A stretch of DNA of 6,618 nt, from NCBI GenBank assembly GCA_029863825.1, contig JAOTUP010000121.1:1-6618 (forward strand). The letters run 5' to 3'. The notes beneath the pieces are model-generated. The model ran no database searches, was not told where the DNA came from, and was given only the letters and a program-made list of their open reading frames with translations. Position numbers and translations under genes: made by a program. Shown here piece after piece: positions 1-5,015 of this stretch (its first letter is position 1; each line of letters begins with the position of its first letter). The stretch comes from Acidobacteriota bacterium. Lineage in GTDB: Bacteria; Acidobacteriota; Thermoanaerobaculia; Multivoradales; JAHEKO01.

Positions 1-212
1 AATCCGAGCTCGCCGGCGTGGGCGAAGAGCTCCGTCGGAAAGCGTTGCGCTTCGTCGATCTCGTCGACGATCGGATCGATCTCTCGCTGCGCGAAGGCGC
101 GGGCCGTATCGCGAATGGCACGCTGCTCGGCAGTCAGGGAAAAATCGATATCGCGGTGGGAATCGATCTTCGTCTCTGCATGCGTCATCAGGCGGTCGAG
201 ACTATCAAACAC
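1..212 (-). CDS. Acyl-CoA dehydrogenase, N-terminal part (cut by left window edge)
   Basis: Translating the minus strand from a GTG at 212 gives 70 codons open to the window edge. Residues 24-42 (FSLTAEQRAIRDTARAFAQ), followed by REIDPIVDEIDE and RFPTELFAHAGELG, match the opening helices of the acyl-CoA dehydrogenase family. These FAD flavoenzymes oxidise acyl-CoA to enoyl-CoA and pass electrons to electron-transfer flavoprotein. The FAD-binding and catalytic parts lie outside the window. The start is uncertain. GTG 212 is preferred because GGTAGG lies about 7 bases upstream; GTG 221 and ATG 188 are in frame too. With GTG 212 the protein has about 22 residues before the point where most family members begin. 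It follows the last shell gene by 33 bases on the same strand with no visible terminator, so it may belong to the operon. That link is inference. Confidence 0.85.
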   Translation of the reverse strand, partial: MFDSLDRLMTHAETKIDSHRDIDFSLTAEQRAIRDTARAFAQREIDPIVDEIDEAQRFPTELFAHAGELG

Positions 213-245
213 ATCTGACACCTACCGTGGATCCGGGAGGGAGGC

Positions 246-524
246 TCAGTCCCGATCGGTACTCTCGACGGCATCGATCTTGCCGACAATGACGGCCCGA
301 ATCGGTGCATCGGGGATCGCCACGACTTGGCGCGCCGAGTTGCCTTCGTCCAGAATCAACACACGCTCGCCGACGCCCACGCCAACCGCGTCAACGGCGA
401 TGACGTAGCTGCCCCTCGGCTGCTCGAGCTCGTCCTCGAGGTCGCAGAGCAGCAAACTGCGCGCCTCGAAGACCGGCGCACACACTGTCGAGACGACAGT
501 CCCCGCCACTCGTCCCAGCTTCAC
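246..524 (-). CDS. BMC-P shell vertex protein (EutN/CcmL family), third copy
   Basis: A 92-residue EutN/CcmL-family protein. These small beta-barrel proteins form pentamers that cap the vertices of a microcompartment shell. The N-terminus (LGRVAGTVVST) is the family signature, followed by YVIAVDAVGVGVGERVLI, a lid-strand motif shared with the two other copies, and by AVIVGKIDAV near the end. It is the most divergent of the three: the usual GxK segment of strand two is replaced by FEARSLLLCDL, and it has two cysteines (about residues 15 and 27). The start is GTG at 524, overlapping the stop of the upstream BMC-P gene as GTGA. GGGGAGG at 532-538 gives a good ribosome binding site 7 bases away. 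The length is normal for the family. Its distinct role among the three pentamers cannot be read from sequence. Confidence 0.93.
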   Translation of the reverse strand: MKLGRVAGTVVSTVCAPVFEARSLLLCDLEDELEQPRGSYVIAVDAVGVGVGERVLILDEGNSARQVVAIPDAPIRAVIVGKIDAVESTDRD

Positions 525-805
525 CTCCGATCCTCCCCGTGCAACGCGATCTCGTCCACCAAGCCGACAATGGCGTCGTCGACCGGAACGAAGGTCTGCG
601 GCAGCGCCAGTGACGCTTCACGACTGGAGACGTAGTAAACCAACTCCCCTTCGCCGGCCATCGCAACACCATCCGCTGCGACGATGACTTCACCCTTCGG
701 CTCGAGATGCTTGGTCAACGGCTGCACGAGCAGAAGTTTCACACCTTCCAGTCCGTCGACTTTGGCAGTGGCAACGACCGTGCCGATGACACGCCCGAGC
801 TGCAT
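521..805 (-). CDS. BMC-P shell vertex protein (EutN/CcmL family), second copy
   Basis: A 94-residue pentameric vertex protein of the EutN/CcmL family. It opens with LGRVIGTVVATAK, continues with EGVKLLLVQPL, then VIVAADGVAMAGEGELVYYV, the conserved barrel strands, and ends with DDAIVGLVDEI, the usual C-terminal strand and helix. It is close to the copy at 2840-3136 and less like the copy that follows it. The ATG at 805 shares one base with the stop of the upstream BMC-T gene (TGATG), so translation is probably coupled. GGAGG at 817-821 is a possible ribosome binding site, 11 bases upstream. Pentamers are needed in small numbers (12 vertices per icosahedral shell), which fits a downstream position in the operon; that link is inference. 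Confidence 0.95.
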   Translation of the reverse strand: MQLGRVIGTVVATAKVDGLEGVKLLLVQPLTKHLEPKGEVIVAADGVAMAGEGELVYYVSSREASLALPQTFVPVDDAIVGLVDEIALHGEDRR

Positions 806-1404
806 CAGTCGCTATGCCTCCGCCGGCCCGAAATACGGTAGCCGAACTCCGGGTGAGAACCCAGATTCTCCGCCATCTCAGGGTGAATCTGAGGGATGAC
901 GACCTCGGCCACCAACTGCTTGAGATCGACGAGGCTCTCCGTGCAGAGCTGGATGGCTGCCTCGACATCAGCCACGTCACCGGCAAACAAGGCGTATCCC
1001 TTGCCGCCGAGACCGTCAGCCAAGTGCACTTCGAGCACCGTGATATCCGTACCCTTGACCGCCCTGTCGGCGGCGCGAATGACCGCTGGAACCGTCTTCG
1101 TTTCGAACACCCCCAGCGCGGACCCGGTCCGTCGCTGGCGCGTCCCTGTAATCGCATCGACGACCTGCGAATGAACATCCGGCAAAAAGACTTCGTCTCG
1201 CAGCCGGCTACTGCCCACCTCTTTGGCTGCCGCCAGCGCCTCCTCCAGGTCTCCGACGTCGCCTCCGGCGAGAACCAGGTACCGGCCGGGCTGCACCGTC
1301 CCCGTATGCAGCGTCTTGAGGGGTGCTCGCTTGACCATCGCGTCGCCGGCGAGAATACCGACGGCGACCGAATCGAACTCGAGCAGAACGATCGCCGGTT
1401 GCAT
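805..1404 (-). CDS. BMC-T tandem-domain trimeric shell protein (PduT / H. ochraceum T1-like)
   Basis: A 199-residue protein with two fused BMC domains in canonical order, which assembles as a trimer that looks like a hexameric shell tile. Domain 1 spans about residues 4-80 (IVLLEFDSVAVGILAGDAMVK, RYLVLAGGDV). Domain 2 spans about 96-175 (ALGVFETKTVPAVIRAADRAVK, GYALFAGDV). The pore loops differ: TVQPGRY at 36-42 in domain 1 and GLGGKGY at 131-137 in domain 2, so the trimer pore is chemically mixed. PduT proteins can hold an iron-sulfur cluster through a pore cysteine. No cysteine is present in either pore loop here; the only cysteine is near residue 154, in a helix. The ATG at 1404 lies 2 bases after the aldehyde dehydrogenase stop, and the stop overlaps the next start. 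The C-terminus is a short basic tail (SGRRRHSD). Confidence 0.93.
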   Translation of the reverse strand: MQPAIVLLEFDSVAVGILAGDAMVKRAPLKTLHTGTVQPGRYLVLAGGDVGDLEEALAAAKEVGSSRLRDEVFLPDVHSQVVDAITGTRQRRTGSALGVFETKTVPAVIRAADRAVKGTDITVLEVHLADGLGGKGYALFAGDVADVEAAIQLCTESLVDLKQLVAEVVIPQIHPEMAENLGSHPEFGYRISGRRRHSD

Positions 1405-1406
1405 CG

Positions 1407-2843
1407 TCAGACGATCCTCAGCGACCCTGCTACGGTCAAACGTCGAATACGCGAGAAGGTCCGCGGCCTGGTGAGGCCCTCGCCGGTCGGTGTCGCAATC
1501 GAATAAGAAGTGAAGTCCTCACCTCCCTCTCCCAAACCTGCCAGATTGGCGGCGTTGGCAACGAAGATCGACACGTTCATGGCTCGCGCCATGCGCGTGA
1601 TGTGGTCAACGTTGTTGGAATAGATCGATGCAGTATGACGAAATTGATGCTCCGCGCGAACTGCAACATCGATGGCCTCATCGAAGGTTCGCACCCTGGC
1701 CACTGGCATGACCGGCATCATCTGCTCCGTCCACACCAAGCTGTGCTCGACCGGCACTTCAGCGACCGCCAGGCGCACATCGTCGCTCGCCTGGATTCCG
1801 ATCTCGCGCAGTATCGTGCCTGCATTCTTGCCCACCCAGCGACGATTTATGCGGCCGGGCTGACCGGGTGCGCCCGGCTCCTCGAAAACGACCTTGGCGA
1901 TCTGTCCGGTCTGATACTCGTTGAGAACAACTGCTCGCTGCCGCCCAAAGGCGCGCAACAGCTCATCGGCGCGCGACGCGACGACCAACACTTCTTTCTC
2001 GTCCGTGCACACCATGTTGTTATCGAAGGATGCACCGCGAACGATCTCCCGAGCGGCTCGCTCGACATCTGCCGACTCGTCGACGACCACCGGTGGATTC
2101 CCCGGGCCGGCGGTAATCGCGCGCTTGTCGGTCTTGAGAGCCTCTTTCACCACCCCCGGACCGCCGGTCACGAGCAGAATCCGGACTCCTTGGTGGTGCA
2201 TGAGCTCCTGCGCCGACGCGATCGTCGGCTCTCGCACCGTCGTCGCCAGGTTGAGTGGCCCGCCCGCTGCGAGGATGGCACGGTTGATCCGGTGTACGGT
2301 CTCGGCCGAGCAGGACTTGGCTGCGGGATGCGCGTTGAAGACGACCGCGTTTCCCGCAGAAATCGTGGCGATCGCGTTGTTGATCAAGGTCGCCGTCGGA
2401 TTGGTGGTCGGAGTGATCGCCGCAATCACTCCGAAGGGCGCGTACTCTGTAACCGTCATGCCTTGGTCGCCGGTGCGTGCCGCAGGAGCTAGATCTTCGG
2501 GTCCCGGCGTTTTGCGGGTCACCAGGAGATTCTTGACCTCCTTGTCCTCGGCCCTTCCCAGTCCCGTTTCGCGGTGCGCCATCTGTGCCAGTTCGCGTGC
2601 ACTGCCGACCATGGCGGCGCGAACGGAATCGATGATTTTCACGCGAGCATCGAGACCCAGAGTCTGAAAACTTTCGAAGGCGACTCCGGCTTCCCGAACC
2701 GCATCGTCAACCTCGTCGAAGACGCCGTACCCCTGATCGCCCTCACCGGCAGGAGGAACCGCGACAGAAGCGTCCTCCGCGGCATAGCGTCGACGAACCC
2801 GGCGCACGATCTCCTGGATCTCGCGCCGGTCAACAGGTGTCAT
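1407..2843 (-). CDS. CoA-acylating aldehyde dehydrogenase of the BMC core (PduP/EutE-like)
   Basis: A 478-residue aldehyde dehydrogenase that converts an aldehyde plus CoA and NAD+ to acyl-CoA, here probably acetaldehyde to acetyl-CoA inside the shell. The BMC-type signature is clear: VIAAITPTTNPTATLINN at about 139-156 for cofactor binding, GGPGVVKEAL at 227-236, and the catalytic cysteine Cys279 in FDNNMVCTDEKEV. The C-terminal half (AEHQFRHTASIYSNNVDHI, IATPTGEGLT) is also typical. Residues 1-20 form an Arg-rich amphipathic helix (EIQEIVRRVRRRY) and residues 25-40 a Pro/Gly/Ala linker, as expected for an encapsulation peptide. The ATG at 2843 overlaps the BMC-P stop as ATGA, with AAGG at 2851-2854 seven bases upstream. 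One local variation is FVANAANLAGLG where relatives usually read closer to FVKNGPSYAGLG. Substrate chain length cannot be told from sequence; acetaldehyde is inferred from the neighbouring aldolase. Confidence 0.96.
   Translation of the reverse strand: MTPVDRREIQEIVRRVRRRYAAEDASVAVPPAGEGDQGYGVFDEVDDAVREAGVAFESFQTLGLDARVKIIDSVRAAMVGSARELAQMAHRETGLGRAEDKEVKNLLVTRKTPGPEDLAPAARTGDQGMTVTEYAPFGVIAAITPTTNPTATLINNAIATISAGNAVVFNAHPAAKSCSAETVHRINRAILAAGGPLNLATTVREPTIASAQELMHHQGVRILLVTGGPGVVKEALKTDKRAITAGPGNPPVVVDESADVERAAREIVRGASFDNNMVCTDEKEVLVVASRADELLRAFGRQRAVVLNEYQTGQIAKVVFEEPGAPGQPGRINRRWVGKNAGTILREIGIQASDDVRLAVAEVPVEHSLVWTEQMMPVMPVARVRTFDEAIDVAVRAEHQFRHTASIYSNNVDHITRMARAMNVSIFVANAANLAGLGEGGEDFTSYSIATPTGEGLTRPRTFSRIRRLTVAGSLRIV
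2772..2843 (-). other. Predicted encapsulation peptide on the aldehyde dehydrogenase
   Basis: Codons 1-24 encode a helix-prone segment with DRREIQEIVRRVRRRY at its core. Ile/Val residues fall on one face and Arg/Glu on the other, followed by a flexible linker before the catalytic domain. Microcompartment core enzymes are known to carry such short helices that bind shell proteins or drive cargo aggregation. The assignment rests on position, amphipathicity and likeness to the helices on the two other core enzymes. Confidence 0.75.
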
Positions 2844-3136
2844 TCATCGCCCTTGCGGTAGATTTCACGACCCTCGACTTCCCAGCTGTCGACAATTGCC
2901 ATGACGACAGCGTCGCACGGACGTTGGTGAGTGGCTGTGGTCTGCCGCGCTGCGCTCCCAGTCGCATACAGGACGACCTCACCAACACCCGCGCCTGCCG
3001 CATCGGCGGCGACGACCGTGTCCTGCATTTGCGCACCCGTCGCATCGAGCCTCTTCACCACGAGGAACTTCAAGCCCTCCATGGAGGGCTCCTTACGAGT
3101 CGCGACAACCGTCCCGAGGACTCTCCCGAGAAGCAT
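2840..3136 (-). CDS. BMC-P shell vertex protein (EutN/CcmL family), first copy
   Basis: A 98-residue EutN/CcmL-family vertex protein. Family landmarks are LGRVLGTVVATRK at the N-terminus, MEGLKFLVVKRLD in the second strand pair, TVVAADAAGAGVGEVVLYATGSAARQT in the core (split by its conserved Gly-rich turn), and CDAVVMAIVDSWEV near the end. It is slightly longer than the two other copies, with a charged tail (EGREIYRKGDE). The ATG at 3136 lies 5 bases after the BMC-H stop. Only a weak purine stretch precedes it, so it is probably translated less than BMC-H, matching the few pentamers a shell needs (inference). Its stop overlaps the aldehyde dehydrogenase start (ATGA). Confidence 0.95.
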   Translation of the reverse strand: MLLGRVLGTVVATRKEPSMEGLKFLVVKRLDATGAQMQDTVVAADAAGAGVGEVVLYATGSAARQTTATHQRPCDAVVMAIVDSWEVEGREIYRKGDE

Positions 3137-3141
3137 CGAGA

Positions 3142-3444
3142 TTACTTCTTCGCCTTCGCCGCCTGTCCCTGCCGGCCCAAGGGCAATACGTCATCGATGT
3201 TCGAGTGCGGTCGAGCGATCACGTGCGTGGAAACGACCTCGCCCACCTTCTCCGCTCCGCGAACACCGGCTTCGACGGCCGCCTTCACCGCCGCGACGTC
3301 ACCGCGCACGAGCGCGGTTACGTAGCCGCCACCGGTCTTCTCGTATCCGACGAGCTCGACCTTGGCCGCTTTGACCATAGCGTCCGAGGCTTCCACCATC
3401 GCACTGAACCCGCGACATTCGATCATGCCTAACGCTTCTGCCAT
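3142..3444 (-). CDS. BMC-H hexameric shell protein
   Basis: A 100-residue single-domain BMC protein, the main hexagonal tile of the shell facets. The full canonical fold is visible: ALGMIECRGFSAMVEASDAM at 4-23, KAAKVELVGYEKTGGGYVT at 25-43, ALVRGDVAAVKAAVEAGV at 44-61, and GEVVSTHVIARPH at 68-80. The edge lysine (Lys25) and the ARPH motif are the usual hexamer-hexamer contacts. The pore loop is KTGGG (36-40), so no side chain lines the centre, unlike the KIGSG loop of PduA. From memory the H. ochraceum BMC-H also has KTGGG. The tail after residue 90 is rich in Lys and Ala. It has the strongest ribosome binding site in the window and the largest gap upstream (88 bases), in keeping with being the most abundant shell component. 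Confidence 0.97.
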   Translation of the reverse strand: MAEALGMIECRGFSAMVEASDAMVKAAKVELVGYEKTGGGYVTALVRGDVAAVKAAVEAGVRGAEKVGEVVSTHVIARPHSNIDDVLPLGRQGQAAKAKK

Positions 3445-3451
3445 TTATTGG

Positions 3452-3460
3452 CTCCTTCCT
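3452..3460 (-). promoter_or_regulatory. Strong Shine-Dalgarno for BMC-H
   Basis: AGGAAGGAG on the minus strand lies 7 bases upstream of the BMC-H ATG, near-ideal for ribosome binding. Most other genes of the operon have weaker sites or depend on overlap with the preceding stop codon. Confidence 0.8.
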
Positions 3461-3510
3461 GACCCTGTGAGCTTTACTGCTCGCGATTCCGTTATTTCTG
3501 AGATCACTAC

Positions 3511-3530
3511 GAAGGTCACTCAGCACCTTC
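3511..3530 (-). repeat. Small inverted repeat after the BMC-T stop
   Basis: GAAGGT and ACCTTC form a 6-bp stem with an 8-base loop, 2 bases downstream of the BMC-T stop codon in the only sizeable gap inside the operon. There is no T-run after it, so it is not a standard terminator. It could be an RNA processing or stability element, or chance. No convincing promoter was found in the 88-base gap (3445-3532). Confidence 0.25.
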
Positions 3531-3532
3531 CG

Positions 3533-4159
3533 TCATTTCATATCTCGACCCTCGACGGCATTGAGAGAGGCGACCGCTGCCTGCCACCCGACGTCGATAT
3601 CTCGTTCCTCGCCGCCGAGGTACACGCGCCCCATCGACCCGAACGAGCGCACTTCCAGGACATTGATATCGGCCGATTTCTCCGCCTCGTTGGCGGCAAG
3701 CGCAGCGTAGGCGGCGGGTTCCACTTCAAGGACGTAGAGCGTTTGCCCCGGGATGATCATCTGGCCGTGGCGCATTCGATTGATGAGCTGAGCCTGATGA
3801 TCGTCAATCCTCCTGATCACTTGACTCGAGTGAATCTTCGGTTTGTGTCGATCGGCCTCACGGAGTCCGATCTCGGTGAGAATTGCCTCCCCAGCCGATC
3901 TCGTCTCCGCCTGCGACTCGGAGTGGATCTCAAGCAAGCCATAGTAGCGCTCGACAACCTGCATTCCAGGGCGCACATGATTGGATTTCAAGGCGATGTC
4001 AGTCAGGCGGTTGATCTCGATGCCCGGCGAGATCTCGACGTACAACGAGGCGTCGTTGGCGAGAGGAAGGAAACCTTGCGCCACGGTTCCCAGAAAGGCC
4101 GCGTACTGCGGCTGTAGACTGTCGAGAAAGACATACGAGCGAAGGTCAATGTTTCCCAC
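3533..4159 (-). CDS. BMC-T permuted tandem shell protein (double-stacking type, H. ochraceum T2-like)
   Basis: A 208-residue tandem BMC protein of the circularly permuted type, relatives of which form trimers that can stack face to face and have gated pores. Domain 1 (about 5-98) carries LRSYVFLDSLQPQYAAF, GFLP, SLYVEISPGIEINRLTDIAL and VVERYYGLLEIHS. Domain 2 (about 108-200) carries QVIRRIDDHQAQLINR, LYVLEVEPAAYAALAANEAE and GRVYLGGEERDIDV. The Glu70-Arg71 pair fits the conserved pore-gating residues known from CsoS1D-type proteins. Length and motifs closely resemble the H. ochraceum BMC-T2 protein as I recall it. I chose GTG at 4159 because AAGGGGA sits 5 bases upstream (4165-4171) and the protein then begins where relatives do. 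An in-frame ATG at 4207 would add 16 residues with no family likeness. The start lies 14 bases inside the aldolase gene. Confidence 0.92.
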   Translation of the reverse strand: MGNIDLRSYVFLDSLQPQYAAFLGTVAQGFLPLANDASLYVEISPGIEINRLTDIALKSNHVRPGMQVVERYYGLLEIHSESQAETRSAGEAILTEIGLREADRHKPKIHSSQVIRRIDDHQAQLINRMRHGQMIIPGQTLYVLEVEPAAYAALAANEAEKSADINVLEVRSFGSMGRVYLGGEERDIDVGWQAAVASLNAVEGRDMK

Positions 4160-5012
4160 TCTTGTCCCCTTGTGTGTTCGTGACGATGGCGATCCCCGCC
4201 GACGCACCGATCCGAGTGGCGCCTGCGGCGATCATCTGCTGCGCTTCGTCGGAAGTGTGAATCCCGCCTGAGGCCTTCACTCCCATCGCCGGTCCCACCG
4301 CTTCGCGCATCAAGGCGACGTCGTAGACCGTGGCCCCACCATGGCCCATCCCGGTTGAAGTCTTCACGAAGTCCGCCTTCGCGGAGCGAGCCAGTCGACA
4401 GGCGATCACTTTCTCTTCATCGGTCAGCAGACCGGTCTCGAGGATCACCTTGCACACCGCGCCGGCTTCGCGACACGCATCCACAACCTTGGCGATATCA
4501 CGCTCCACAAGGGCGTAGTCTCCCCCCTTCAGGGCTCCGATACTGAGCACCATGTCGATCTCGCGAGCGCCATCGCGCAAGGCCCGCCTGGCCTCGAGCG
4601 CCTTGACCTCGGGAGCGCTGGCTCCCAACGGAAAGCCGACGACGGATGCCACCTTGACGTTGGTGCCGCGGAGCTTCTGCGCACAGCGACTGACCCACAC
4701 GGGATTCACGCAAACTGCCGCAAATCCGAAGTCTCTCGCTTCGTCGCAAAGCCGATCAATATCCGCCTCCGTCGTATCCGGCTTGAGTCTCGTGTGATCG
4801 ATGAAGATCGCCAGCTCGTCAGGCACTTCCGCCCCGTTGCCGTAGTACGAGACCCTGCAGGCTCCCTCTGCCACCATCGCCTGGACCTTGTCCGAACAGT
4901 GAGCGGCGCAGCTTCCACGGCACTCCTCACACTGACCCTCACACCGGTCCTCGGCCAACGCCCCCAAAACCCTGAGGGTGATCGCCTCGATGAGATCTTC
5001 ACGTGTTCCCAT
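4146..5012 (-). CDS. deoC: Deoxyribose-phosphate aldolase with targeting helix and Cys-rich N-terminal insert
   Basis: A 288-residue class I aldolase (DERA) that cleaves 2-deoxy-D-ribose-5-phosphate to glyceraldehyde-3-phosphate and acetaldehyde. The catalytic domain starts at about residue 67 (LAIFIDHTRLKPDTTEADID). Active-site residues are present: Asp153 in EIDMVLSIGALKGG, the Schiff-base Lys217 in DFVKTSTG, and the partner Lys246 in GVKASGG. The phosphate-site end (GATRIGASAGIAI) is intact. Ahead of the domain are two added parts: an amphipathic helix at 3-21 of the encapsulation-peptide type, and a cysteine cluster at 24-39 (CEGQCEECRGSCAAHC), with another Cys at 52. Common stand-alone DERAs are about 220-260 residues, so the extra length is in this N-terminus. 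The ATG at 5012 starts 3 bases after the upstream isomerase stop, with GGGGAG about 12 bases upstream. As the aldehyde source, it is probably the signature enzyme of this compartment. Confidence 0.96.
   Translation of the reverse strand: MGTREDLIEAITLRVLGALAEDRCEGQCEECRGSCAAHCSDKVQAMVAEGACRVSYYGNGAEVPDELAIFIDHTRLKPDTTEADIDRLCDEARDFGFAAVCVNPVWVSRCAQKLRGTNVKVASVVGFPLGASAPEVKALEARRALRDGAREIDMVLSIGALKGGDYALVERDIAKVVDACREAGAVCKVILETGLLTDEEKVIACRLARSAKADFVKTSTGMGHGGATVYDVALMREAVGPAMGVKASGGIHTSDEAQQMIAAGATRIGASAGIAIVTNTQGDKSGKH
4165..4171 (-). promoter_or_regulatory. Shine-Dalgarno that fixes the BMC-T GTG start
   Basis: AAGGGGA on the minus strand, 5 bases before GTG 4159 and inside the 3' end of the aldolase gene. 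It decides between this GTG and the upstream ATG at 4207. Confidence 0.7.
4896..4943 (-). other. Five-cysteine cluster in DERA N-terminus
   Basis: Codons 24-39 encode Cys24, Cys28, Cys31, Cys35 and Cys39 (spacing C-x3-C-x2-C-x3-C-x3-C). Such density suggests metal (zinc or iron-sulfur) binding or disulfide cross-linking; none of these is shown by sequence. It sits between the targeting helix and the aldolase barrel. Confidence 0.7.
4950..5012 (-). other. Predicted encapsulation peptide on DERA
   Basis: Codons 1-21 encode REDLIEAITLRVLGALAE, an amphipathic helix with Leu/Ile/Val on one face, in front of the Cys cluster and catalytic domain. It resembles the N-terminal helices of the aldehyde dehydrogenase and the RpiB-like protein in this operon. 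Confidence 0.75.
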
Positions 5013-5015
5013 GAT

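Noticed and set aside
1286..1323. Iron-sulfur cluster site in the BMC-T pore, as in PduT
   Set aside because: Neither pore loop contains a cysteine; the single Cys is in a helix of the second domain.
814..1506. Plus-strand open frame of 230 codons
   Set aside because: It is antiparallel to the BMC-T gene and the end of the aldehyde dehydrogenase gene, with no recognisable motif.
1602..2492. Plus-strand open frame of 296 codons
   Set aside because: It is antiparallel to the clearly coding aldehyde dehydrogenase gene and shows no family likeness.
3511..3530. Rho-independent terminator after the BMC-T gene
   Set aside because: The stem is only 6 bp and is not followed by a T-run, so it is listed only as a weak inverted repeat.
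4160..4207. ATG 4207 as start of the permuted BMC-T
   Set aside because: It adds 16 residues overlapping the aldolase gene. GTG 4159 has AAGGGGA at good spacing and matches where relatives begin.
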